A stretch of DNA of 64,000 bases from Trema orientale (lineage: Eukaryota; Streptophyta; Magnoliopsida; Rosales; Cannabaceae), in contig JXTC01000038.1 of assembly GCA_002914845.1 (NCBI GenBank), positions 1,315,027-1,379,026 on the forward strand, in the 5' to 3' direction. The notes under the pieces were generated by a model, which saw nothing but the letters and a program-made list of their open reading frames with translations, had not been told where the DNA came from and did no database searches. Positions 23,692 to 35,800 of the stretch are shown one piece after another; the first letter of the stretch is position 1, and each line of letters begins with the position of its first letter. Made by a program: the position numbers and the translations under genes.

Positions 23692-23971
23692 CCACATACA
23701 AGATTATTTCCCAAACAAACAAAACAATCTGTTTGTACACACACACAAGATTAAAATGTGGATAGAAAGATGTGAGTTGGAGATACTTAAAATCCTTACA
23801 AGCTTTCTGATTGGTTTACTAGAAGCTCAGAAGCCCTACCACAAAATTTATTCCACCTCTTCCATTCTTCACCACTCATTTTGAGTGTTTATTTTTTTCT
23901 CCTGCCACACATAATATTACTGACACCGAAGCCTTATTCTTCTTCATTCAAAAATTTTCTGAGCTCCAAAA

Positions 23972-23979
23972 TTATATAT
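23972..23979 (+). promoter_or_regulatory. TATA-like box of LHCB3
   Basis: TTATATAT lies about 60 bp before the first ATG, which would put the transcript start near 24005 and give a short leader. Short leaders are usual for light-harvesting genes. Confidence 0.5.
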
Positions 23980-24033
23980 CAACTTCTCAACAAGACCACT
24001 TCAACTTCAACTCAAGAGTTCTAACCCCAGGAA

Positions 24034-25434
24034 ATGCTAATGGCAGCCACTGCTAGCTCCAGCACCTTACTTAGACCAACCCCATTTCTTGGTCAAAGCA
24101 GAGGACCTAGCTCTAATGCTTTGAGAGATGTTGTCCCTATGGGAACTGGCAAATACACCATGGTATATATATTCTATATTTCTCTCTCTCTTTCTCTTTC
24201 CTTTTTTTTAAAAAAAAAATTTTAAAGTTATGGCTAATGACTAATGTAGTGGATTTTTTTCTTTTCAATGTTGTTGTATGAATAGGGAAACGAATTGTGG
24301 TATGGACCAGACAGAGTGAAGTACTTGGGACCCTTTTCGGCTCAAACTCCATCTTACTTGACCGGAGAATTCCCCGGCGATTATGGATGGGACACTGCCG
24401 GTTTGTCTGCTGATCCTGAGGCCTTTGCCAAGAACAGGGCTCTTGAGGTACTTCAATATCAATTCTCACTTATTTTTTGAAAAATAAAAATACATTATAG
24501 TTATTTAGGCAAGTTCAATTCTCACTTATTTTTTGAAAAGAAAAATACATTATAGTTATTTAGGCAAGTGTCGTGTTTTGAAGTAAGGTATTGAAAAGTC
24601 TCAATTGTTTTTTAGAAAAAATGAAAAATCACCCACTTAGACTTAGTGACTTGGACACACCCATCTAGTCATTCTTATGACCCAAGATAACCTTCAAAAT
24701 CAATCTTTTAAAATATGATATAATATTGTATACTTTGTATCAAGGGAGCTGAGTGATATAGAATTTTCTTTAATTCATATCGATATAGAAACTAATATGA
24801 ACCTTTATCTGATGATTATAATTAAATACGTTAAAATGAATTTTAATAAAATTATCTGGGTGATGATACTATATTTACCTAATTATTCATTCTAAAATAT
24901 TTTTTTAAAAAAAAAAAAATTTAGGTGATCCACGGCCGATGGGCAATGCTTGGGGCATTGGGTTGCATAACCCCAGAAGTGTTGGAGAAATGGTTGAAAG
25001 TGGACTTCAAGGAGCCAGTTTGGTTCAAGGCCGGAGCCCAAATCTTCTCAGAAGGTGGATTGGACTACTTGGGCAACCCCAACTTGGTCCACGCCCAGAG
25101 CATCCTAGCCGTATTGGGCTTCCAAGTTGTTCTAATGGGCCTGGTCGAGGGGTTCCGCATCAACGGCCTGGATGGTGTTGGAGAGGGCAATGACTTGTAC
25201 CCAGGTGGTCAATACTTCGACCCATTGGGCCTGGCTGATGACCCAGTTACCTTCGCTGAGCTGAAGGTGAAGGAGATCAAGAATGGTAGGCTTGCCATGT
25301 TCTCCATGTTTGGGTTCTTTGTCCAAGCCATTGTTACTGGAAAGGGCCCACTTGAGAACCTCCTGGACCACCTTGACAACCCAGTTGCTAACAATGCCTG
25401 GGTCTATGCCACTAAGTTTGTTCCTGGGTCGTAA
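24034..25434 (+). CDS. LHCB3: photosystem II light-harvesting chlorophyll a/b protein, LHCB3 type
   Basis: Exons 24034-24162, 24286-24447, 24925-25434, all GT..AG, 266 codons plus stop (about 265 aa is usual). The protein is the type III subunit of the trimeric LHCII antenna, which binds chlorophyll a, b and carotenoids in the thylakoid membrane and passes energy to photosystem II. A chloroplast transit peptide (Ser/Thr-rich, residues 1 to about 40) is followed by [20 protein letters not shown], then [20 protein letters not shown]. Helix B motif is [15 protein letters not shown], helix [21 protein letters not shown]; these two carry the ligand Glu, Asn/His and Arg salt-bridge residues. The mature N terminus matches Lhcb3 (RDVV..PKYTMGN-like) and lacks the extended phosphorylatable Lhcb1/2 N terminus. 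Two ATGs lie 6 bases apart; the second (24040, ATGGCA, giving MAATASSS) has the better context. Exon 3 starts with GTG (Val), inside helix B. Confidence 0.97.
24460..24570. repeat. 56-bp tandem duplication in LHCB3 intron 2
   Basis: The block starting CAATTCTCACTTATTTTTTG and running to TTAGGCAAGT is present at 24460 and again at 24516, with only a short A-run difference. Near identity suggests a recent slip or break-repair event. Confidence 0.85.
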
Positions 25435-25742
25435 ATTGAGTGGTCTCTTGTCGTTTAAGGCTTAATATTGTCGTTCTAAATTAGTATTGTAAAGAAAAAC
25501 ATTTCTATGTAGATTATCATTAGTTGCCTTGTTCTTGGTCTATTTTGTATCAGTTTGATGATATCAAACGTTACTCGGGATTTTTCTTGTTATGACTGGT
25601 CCTCTTTGATTAAACAAAATGGAGCTTTGAAATTTATGTATCAATTTGATGATATCAAACTTAAGGATCATGCTGGAATTAATTTTTTTGTTATAACTAA
25701 ATTAAGGACTAGATCGATCAATAATTTTAGATAAAGATTGTT

Positions 25743-25784
25743 AAATTTTTATCATCCTACATTAAATTTTTATCATCCTACATT
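25743..25784. repeat. short tandem duplication downstream of LHCB3
   Basis: TTAAATTTTTATCATCCTACA occurs twice in direct succession. Confidence 0.8.
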
Positions 25785-25874
25785 TCATTATTAAAATGAA
25801 ATATTAGTGTCTCCAAACAGGTGACTCAATACATTCTTTTAAAAAAAATTGAGGATAAATAAGTAATTATTTAT

Positions 25875-26045
25875 GGGCGCGTCTACAGTAAGGGCGCCCT
25901 ACGTAGGGCCCTGTCTATTCACCGTTGGATGGGAATCTGTATATAAATAAATTCTCCACAGATTCTCGTTATTCCCCACAGATTCCCATCCAACGATAAT
26001 TAAGGCATGACCCTACGTAAGGACGCCCCTACCGTAGCCATTCTC
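25875..26045 (+). mobile_element. MULE-type MITE, 171 bp, exact 9-bp target duplication (copy 1)
   Basis: The left end reads GGGCGCGTCTACAGTAAGGG; the right end reverse-complemented reads GAGAATGGCTACGGTAGGGG. Inner arms (CCGTTGGATGGGAATCTGT against TCGTTGGATGGGAATCTGT) also pair. The flanks are identical: ATTATTTAT at 25866-25874 and 26046-26054. A second copy lies at 44053-44223 in the opposite orientation. The GGG(C/T)GCGTCTA(A/C)(A/T)GTA start resembles that of the Pack-MULE at 9943. Confidence 0.93.
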
Positions 26046-26054
26046 ATTATTTAT

Positions 26055-26893
26055 TAATTGCTATTACGTAACATTTCTCTGCAATTTCGAGAAAATAGAA
26101 AGTGATAGAAACTTAGACCCAGATGTCATTTTATCTTTATGTTTTTCTTTCACTCATTTTGAAATATATTATGTGTCCCTAGCATTACTCTTTTTCGTAC
26201 TACCAAACAATCCATATTCCTCTCTTCCAATTTCCCTCAAATAATCCCTCTACTTTTCTTCTATCCACTTTCCCCCTCTTTTATTTCCATCGGCTTGCCC
26301 CCCAACCAAACATAGCCGAAGTGAAGCAAAACTTTTTCCCTGGAAAGCCCAGCACCAGTAAGAACGAAGAAAATTTGGTTTTGCAGCGTGGCAGAAGAAT
26401 TCGACTTTTTTAGCAGTAAACAGTTTTACCAATTATGTTCTCAAGAGAAGGAGAAGTCCGCGGTCTTTAGTCGGACCTAAAAGAGCAAAAACAGTGCATG
26501 AAATGGTAACATTTTCTTCCGGATAAAAATGTCACAACACGAACTACATAAAAGGGGCAATATGAACAGTTTTCTTCCCTATATTCAGTTCTGAGCTCTA
26601 GATGGTATCTACACTAACAACAACAGAATATACACAATATAACTAATCTTGGGCTGAACTCACTACAATTGACTATTTGGCTATGCACAAACTTACCAAT
26701 ACTTTCACCGAGTTGCAACAAGTTGGTAGTTATATAAGTTCTCTTCCATTGCTACTCCAAACTAGAGTATATCATAAATATGGTGCAGAGCAGCTCCTCA
26801 GGAGGAAAGCTGGCAATATCTTTCTCCATTTATCTCTTCAAGGAATTTGCATCTTTGCTCACATTCGCCATGTTTTCAATTTAAATCAGAGTA
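26055..26893. other. intergenic DNA and 3' flank of the myosin gene
   Basis: No gene is supported. The right few hundred bases probably carry the myosin 3' untranslated region (minus strand). Confidence 0.5.
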
Positions 26894-29800
26894 CTAGGAG
26901 GCTCTTGTGCTTATTCTTCCTCCCCACCATCTTCGACGACTTCTTTCTGCTTCTGAATGATTAAGTTTATGAAGCTTTACCTTTGTTTCTCGTAATCTTA
27001 CCTTGTACTCTTTCTTCCACATCTCAAACCGGAGTTTAAGTTTCCGTAACTCCTCGTCAGAATTTATATTCGAAGCTGGCGGCCCTGCTTTGACCCCAAC
27101 TAGAGCTTTGGCCTCATCATCAAAAGTTTGTCTCTGCTGCTCAAATTCCTTCACCAGATTGCTGACTGCACTCAAAGTACCGTTGGTATCTCGTCCTGAT
27201 CCCACATCATGAACACTATTAGAAAATTTGAGGGGTGTGCTTGCACCAGGTGTTCGAGATCCCATGGATGTCGCATCCTCGGAATCATAATAACGAGGTG
27301 AGAAAGCAGCATCAAGTCTTCCAGGTTGACCTACTCCATTATCAACAGCAAGGCTCTTTCTAGCTGCAGCAAGACTCATCTGCAATAAAGTCCGAGTTAC
27401 ATTCATTCAGGATTGAAATATAAGTAATTCTCACACTATGACATATCTAATGCTGCTTTTTACTTCTATCTTTATCACTGATAAGAAAAATAAAGTAATA
27501 AACGTCAGAGTGTCCAAGCCCCCTGCATGGAGGCATATCCATGGCTTCGTAATCTCCATATCAACAGAACTCTAGCCCATTGGTCAACTTAGGTGGACTT
27601 GGGAAGGCATATCCAATATGGATGGGTAGGACCTTACACCTCAGTGGATATATGAGTGAAGCCTAAATTGGTGTCACTTGATTGGCGGTCTTGTAAGAGC
27701 TAAACCAAAGACCGCAAGGCTATAAACCCTAACAAAGCATTGAAGAAACCTCTACACACATTCATGCAAGATACACTGCATCAGAATCCAACTAGATATA
27801 AAATTAGACAATTTCAAGTTCACAGTATATCCAAGCAAATAAAAATGAAATTAAATAGCTATAATTAATTTCATTTTTTTCTTACAAGTAATATGAATTT
27901 CATATTTTCCACAAGTTTTTCTGACTATTTTGGGGCATCTTTTTGGTTCTTAACTGACTATACCAATCATGCATGTTGTTTAAAGTTGAAGCCATGCATA
28001 CACATGAAAACTCACTTGCAAAGATGCCATCTGCTTTTGCCACATCTCCTCCATGGATTTCATTTTTGCCTCATATTCTGACCACCTTGTCTCAAACTGT
28101 TGTACTTGCTCACGCAATGCTGCATTTTCCTCCTCCTTTTGCTCGAGAGTTTCTTCTGCCTTAATAACTCGCTGTTGAAACTCTTTCAAAGCTAAAGGCA
28201 TAGTGTGAACCTGCTCCCCTGGCATGCTCTGCTCAGCGAACACCTGTCCAAATATACATGCTGAAAACTTTAAAAATCATATATCTCCAGAAAAATGTGC
28301 ACGAATCTTCTCCTAAAATGCAAAGCTACATAGAAACACAAATGTTGATCGCAGTTGCTCAATAAACTTCTTCATTAAGTGTGCACCATGCATATTGTTC
28401 ATGATTAAAGGAACCTCATACAAGAATTGCGATGAATTTTACATACAAGTTTGAAATAATTTCCAAGATGCACAGGCAAGCGCAAGAAAAGTCTTGGGGG
28501 TAGAAGACACAGATAGGCAGGTTTCCTATATGCCAAAAGTTCTAAATGTGAAAGTTTAGGTACTTCAGAGCAAGTTGTTGTACACGGATAAAGTGTAGGT
28601 ACTTCAAAGCAAAGTTGTTGTATACAAATTTGGCACAGCTTATACAGACACAACACAGACATTCAAATTGAAATAATAAATAAGGAAAGAAAAAATATCA
28701 ATGGTGACCAAATTATGAGAAGGTCATTATGTTCTTGCGGGCAGGTTTATGCAGGGTAAGTATTCACCTTTACTTCAGAAATCTTCCTGCCAGGGTTCTT
28801 TCTAGACTTCACATTCTCAGGTTGTAACTTCTTCAACTCATGTGTCCCTATAAAATGCTTTCGAACCAGTGAACCCCGAATTACTGCAGGGAAAGAAAAT
28901 GAACAATGTGATAATAATCTTATGAAAGTATACAGCTAAAATATTAGCAAAAAGCAGCATAAGATTTACCAGACTGTAAATATATAACTGCCTGCAGCTC
29001 ATCTAGTGTTTTAGGAGCATTAGCTGTGCGCCATTTGACCACAATATTATTTTTTCCTCTGATACTTTCACTAGGAGCATCTGCATCGTAGAAGTACCTT
29101 TAATGATTAGAAAAAGAAATGAGATAATACCAAAAGTAAAACCATTTTAACTTTTAAGGATCGAAAGTGTTCATATGATTCAGAAAAAAAAATGGAGTTT
29201 GAGCCAGTAACTTTAGCGTATTAGGCACTATATGATTGTCCACTACCAGATTGTAAAACAAAATTTTAAAATAAACTAACCGGATTTTATTCTTATAGTA
29301 TTTGTATTAGATAGTACAGCAAAACAGCGTGCATTACATGACACAAGAAGATTATAAAGCCAGTGAAGTGTATTTCAGAAAGAAAGAACCAACAAAGATG
29401 AGTATGTTACGTGATTTTAACGTTTTCAAGCCCTTCTTAAGCTCGTAGAAATGACGACGAGCCTGGTGTCCACGGAAGCATTTCTGGACACCAACTACTC
29501 CTTGCAGAACTTGTTTTCTCCTGTTCTCCAATTTTTTAATCTGTGAAGCAAGAAATAACAGAATTAGAAAATCCACTACACAGTAAAACCCCATATCAAC
29601 ACTAGATTTTTTTTCCACTGGTCCATTAAAATGTTTAAGATTAAAAGAAGCATAGACAGTCAATAGCTACTTGACAACAAAAACACCATTATCATTAAAC
29701 TACAAGGAGCAGATCAAAAGAAAAATGAATTAGAAAGGAAACATTAGCTTACCTGTCCTGTTCGAAGAAACACTTTGGTATAACCAATTTGGTACATCTC

Positions 29801-32800
29801 AGAAAGGATACCCAATTGTTGAAGAACAGCAATAGATATACTCAATGGATCTCGAGCTACACTGGTTTTTGAAAGTAAGAACCCATACCTAAAATACATG
29901 GAAACAAGATAAAAAAGATAATTAAGATGTTTAACGAAAGCAAATATGATTGAAAACCTAGAACAGGCTTTTATCATTCTATTATCTCAATAAATCGTTT
30001 GTTTATTTTCTGGAAAAATCCAAACAACGAGGTCTACCATCAACTCACCTTCCTGCAAACTCATGATGTTGCATCCTAGTCGGATATCCAGATCTTGATA
30101 TCCTAAGTACCTCCAAAACTCTACAAGACCTAAGCTGTTGTAAGACAAGGTCCACCTGATATATGCTAGGAAGCTGCTTATTATTTGGCTTTATGCAGCA
30201 AATGAAATGAGGTCTGGTGCTCTCCAACTGGAGCATTAGTTTGAACATTTGAACCTACAAGGATGCAAGAGTTTTATTAACTACTTTTTCCACACACACA
30301 GAATATCAGGCATGTCTCACAGGACCATCAATCTTCATGGATTTTTATGATATATATATGTACGTATATAATATCAGGCTTCAAATCTTCGATTGACAAA
30401 TTGACATGAATTCTTATGGAAATAAAAAAATAAACAGTACCTGCCATGTTTCAAAGGACCATCAGTTACTTTAAAAACTTATTCTATTAGAACATGATGT
30501 CAATTCCCCAAATATACTGAAGCATATTATCCAAAATTGAAAACGCAAGTTGCATTACTCTGACAAATTTATCAGTTAGTAAAAGCATATAATAGATTTT
30601 TTTTTCCTATATCCAAAAGTCCGTTGAACTAGCTTTGCAAACTCAAGTTTGAAACTGAGAGCACCTTCTAAAAACTACAACCATAGGGAGGAACACAAAC
30701 CTTAAACTCTGTACCAACACTCTGCCTTAGAACATCCGATGAACTGATCTGGCATAAGGTAGTAGCTGGTTTCCGAGACTGGCTTAGCATTTTGGAGGTA
30801 AACAACTGCAGGAGTTCATTATGGCATGATGAGAGGAGTTGGCAAACATCAGCATGCCAAAGATCTTTATTCTTCTCCAGAAAGCCATTTGTATCATACA
30901 AAACCTGATTAAAACACCAACATTAGTGAAAAAGTATAAATATTATGGAGGTCAAAAATTCAATGAATGTCGACAAGGAAGTTTCACAATCTTCCAGGAC
31001 TTTACGGCCCCAGTCAAGGAGCAGCTTTAGGAACATTCAGCGTTTCCTCATACGAGTTATACAAGCTCTAGAAAATAATGAAGAGTCTGTGAACATCCTC
31101 CAAAAAACAAAAACCAACCTCTCCAGCACTGTGACGAACACTGAATGCCCTGCCTCTTTCTCCTTTGAAGCAAGAATTTAAATTCAAATGTTGCTTCAGC
31201 TTATTGGCAAAGGTCAAATCACTGGCCTTGGGCAAGTTTGATTCCTCATCCAACAGAGATATTAGCCCTGAAGGTTTCTGCACATCCACAAGATATCAAG
31301 TATTGACTGCTTTAGCTATATAGGAAAATAACTACGATACCAATGACACTCAAGGCTTGGATCATTGTAATCTGTGATACCTTCTCAAAGAGATCCAAGC
31401 ACTCTTGATTGTCTTCAAAATCTATTTTTGTCCAATCAATACCATCGAGCTCATAATCCTGTAAGTTAAAAATAAAAAAGCATCATTGCCAAGCAAAAAA
31501 ATTAGTCACAACATATAGGATAATTGTGATCGCAAGCGTTTTGTAAAAGCAATGGTAAAACACATCCAGTTATGAAACTTAATGTCTAAGAGAAATACAA
31601 AGTCAGTTTGTCCAGCCAGATGGGTTGGATTAAAATCAAGAACCCACACCTGTGCTGAGACAATCCAAAAGAAAGTATCATATAATAGGTATCACTACAA
31701 CAAAGAAGTTCCTAAGCATCAAGTCAGAGCTCTCTCAAAGCTAAAATGTAAGGATATGCACACCTCCTGTTCGAGTTTAAGTAAATGCCGGATGAAATGT
31801 TGTTGCAGCCTCTCATTTGCATAATTAATAAACATTTGTTCAAAGCTGTTTTTCTGGATAAAAATAAATAAATAAATAAATAAGAAAAAAAAGAGAATTT
31901 AATGATCACCAAACATAAAAAGTGTAAAACTATTTTGAGTTTTGACTAGAACGTCAACAAAGGAAGAATAAAAAATTTTATACCTGAAGAGACTCAAACC
32001 CATATATGTCAAGGATGCTGATTGATCTCCCAATTTGGCGTTTGCCCACTTGAACTGACTTGTTAATCTGTTCTACAAGCCACTCAAACAAACTTGAATA
32101 GATGAATTTCGCCAAAGCATCTCTTCTGTCAATTGCCTGAATAGTGAGATTAAAAAAAGAAAGTGATGTCATGTCATGTTATGCGGAGGGAGTCTGCTGA
32201 AACAAAGAAATAGACTGGCAAGTAGCGGACCTGCTGCAAGGTCAATCTGTTGGCAATGCTACCCTTGCCAACTTCAGTTTTATGGACAGACAATGATAAT
32301 ATCAGCTCCTGGGCACTGCATCCCATCAGCTTGGCAGCATTGGTTGGAGCTGCAAAAGAAAAAAATTAACAGAAGTTAAGCTGGCATCCTTTCATTTCCT
32401 CATTCCTTAGAGTTTAAAGGAAATATGTGTGACTGGCCAGAACACAGAAGTAGAGACACTACCTGGGTATGCAAATGCAGTGATGCAATGGAATTACAAT
32501 CAAACCAATACCAAGGGAGTAATATTTTTTTTATGATGCGACGAATTGAGAATCTATATTTATATTGAATGGCTTTAAATCCTAAAACTTAATTGCTGTG
32601 TGGATGACCATTTCAAAAGGATGTTCCACACTGAAGTTGTAAAGATGATGCTCATTAAAAAGGCAGCCAATCGTCCAAATATTCCTAGACTTCAAAGATG
32701 GTATATGAAAGCTATACATGCAAATATAGGTGCGACATATACACTTAAAGGTTAAAGGAAACATGGGTTACCTTCATCAGCTAAGACCTCCACCTGGTTC

Positions 32801-35800
32801 CCATTGTCAACCACTCGGAATGATATGTTTCCCAGCCATAATACAGCTGCAAGCATTGAAAATACGCGTTCTTGATCTTCTTTGCAAATTTGAACAAGGT
32901 TTAGTGCTTCCTGGTAAAATTGTAAAGATACCACCAAATAAATAAGTAAAGGATCCAACCTATGATTATAGGCATCAAAATGAAATGACAGGAAAAAGGT
33001 AGGATAACCACGTGAATGGTGATAGTAACACCTATTCCATTCTTACCTTGAGAACATGAAATTTCTCAGCTTCATTGACACCATCAATTTTCAAGCAATC
33101 ACTCTGATTAAGATATTTGTACTCACTAGCCATTCTAAGGTTCAATCTCTCTGCAAAGAAAAACGCGAGATGATTCCAATAAATTAGAAATTATCGAATT
33201 ATAGAAAAAAAAGTGCCCAACTGTTGAACGCAGAAAGCATTGCAGATGCTTCTAACCACTGAAACAAGTTACATTACAGCAAAACTTGTAGGACCAATTC
33301 AAAATGGTCCCAGCCAACTATTGGAGAAGTTGATCATCAGTGATCAGTGCTACATATCCATATTAACCTGGTTTTAGAAACAACTACATTTCCTATTGTT
33401 TTCACGCTAACATGATGGCCGCAAAGACTGGAACTAGCCAAGTCAATATTTCAAATTCGGTTAAGAGTACTCAGGAGATTTACATGTGTGGCGGGTGCGG
33501 GGGAAATGGAATTAACAAGATTTGCTTCAGGAAAAGGATCCATAGGCTCAAAGGTTTTATTTGTAATTTGCTTTACTGAATTTCCACCTTTTAGTAAATT
33601 TCAGTAATATTTGACTTTGAAAATCCCTGGAGCCAGAATTTGTCCACACCAATTGCCCACTACTACACTAGAGCGTACCTCAAAACAGAGGAGCACTCTT
33701 AGAACATTATATGTCATCCAAACTGCTAAAAACATTAATTGCCTTGCCAATAATGGACTAAGTTAACCAAATAAATTACTACCTTTAAGATTTGTTGGAG
33801 CACCCGCACAGAGTTGATAAAATACATGGTACGACCTTTCACCATTGGCCAGCTGAACCACTCTTGACTGCTCAAAAAAGGAAAAAAAAAGGATTCTGAA
33901 TGACGTACACAAAAGTAATTATCAAAGTTATCAGTGAAGTTCAGACGAAGTAACAAATTACCTTTTCCAAAAAAACTATCCACGATAATTTGTAGGAAAT
34001 TGACATGCACGTGAGATTGTGAAGATCAAGTCAGTATCATGATTGAAAAAACATTCATCTTATAGAAAACCAGAAGACGACATGCAAACATGCTTACACG
34101 TTTGGAAGTTAGCACCACATATTTTCCCAAGTGTACTAAAATGAATTTCAATCAACTTTCCCTGCAGCAAATCAGAAATAATATTTACCCAAATTGTACA
34201 GCCTTCAGATGCCATTCGCCAAATAGAAAAGAGGAGAGTAGCCCTAACATATCTTAAGCAATAATATTGATTAATTTCAATAATCGAAACACACACACAC
34301 ACACACCGAGAGAGAGAGAGAGAGAATTGAACTCACAAATCGGCTAGAATTGTGATTCCTACATGTTTTTGCATTCCCAAATGCTTCGAGTACATAATTG
34401 GCCTGAAGGATTCTATGCTCAATATCAGAATGGCCACCACTAAGAGCAGCCAAGTATTTCAATGCAATTTTTGCTGTCTCAGTTTTCCCAGCACCACTTT
34501 CCCCACTGCAAGAAAAAAAATAAAATAAAAGACGACCCTTGATTCATAAAATTGAAGAAACTTAAAAGGCATAGAGAAAAAACTTCGTAAAGCAGATCCT
34601 AAGATAAAGAAAATTAAACTTAGTATACTCTAACCTTATGATTATGGATTGGTTTACTTCATCTGCATGATCAAAATCAAAGCCAGGAAAGAGAAAGAAG
34701 CTTCAGAAACAAATTACATATTACTAACCCTTGAAATTTTCTTTTTTCCAAAATGAGATTAGTTAATTCTCTTAACACACCCAAAAAAAAGGAGAGGCTA
34801 AAAAGATGCACCTCTCATCATCTCATTATAAGCAGTGTCTACAGCAGCATAAACATGAGGACCGTCCAATCTTTTCTGCCTATATGCAGAGATAAAATCA
34901 TCTCCATAAATTTGAATATCTTTGAAGGGATTGACAGCAATCAGAACTGGTCCTGCTTTACTCTTTAGAAGAATAAACAAAAGAACTTTCAAATGGGGAA
35001 GAAGAATAAACAAAAGAACTTTCAAATGGGGAGCAAAAGGAATCCATGAATATAAATATCAAACAGAAACGGAAGGAAATCGTACTCACATAAATCATAT
35101 CCTTAGAATATCTACGCTGAAGATTGTGAAGAATAGATGGCTCATTCAAATAACCAAGTTGTACAAGATCATCAACTCCTTCAAGGATATCTGGGTTTGC
35201 AGGTAATAGTTCCGATGCGGTGACTTTCATAACCTATTGTGACAACAGATTAAGTACTACCCAATGTGCTGCAAAAGATTTAATTATTCAAACAGCTTCA
35301 AACGTGTATGAACTTACATTTCCATTGGACAGAGAAACAGTTGCATCCTCTCCCGAGGTTGATTGTATTATTCCTAACTCCCACTGCCCACTTGGCAATC
35401 GACACCAAACACGAAGTTTCTGAGACAAAAACAGTTCGTCTCAAAATCTTAACCAGTACCACATCGTAAAACAAGAAAAATGCACTGATTCAAGTTACAA
35501 ATTTCCCAACATCCATCTGATTAACCTTAAGTTCTGGGCTAAATATGCAAATGGGTAATACAATTTGTAGGATCACAAACCCTTCAAAAAAAAAAAAAAA
35601 AAAACCCAGTAAAACTATCACCTTTGCCTGAACTAGCTAAACGAGTTTATAAGGGTGCGTTTGGTATAGGATTCGAATCCTATTCTTCAAATCCAGAAAC
35701 AGCTTTTACATAGAAAGTTGGAAGGATAAATGTTTTATCCTTCTAACTTTCTATGTAAAAGCTGTTTCTGGATTTGAAGAATAGGATTCGAATCCTATAC

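Noticed and set aside
24137-24469. 110-codon minus frame over LHCB3
   Set aside because: Shadow of LHCB3 exons 1 and 2 and their intron.
27500-27740. Segment in the last myosin intron with a denser texture (GTCCAAGCCCCCTGCATGG and on)
   Set aside because: It may be an old insertion, but no ends, target duplication or promoter boxes could be found.
34291-34325. Possible CRISPR-like or regulated repeat
   Set aside because: It is a plain dinucleotide microsatellite; no spacer structure exists anywhere in the window, as expected for a plant.
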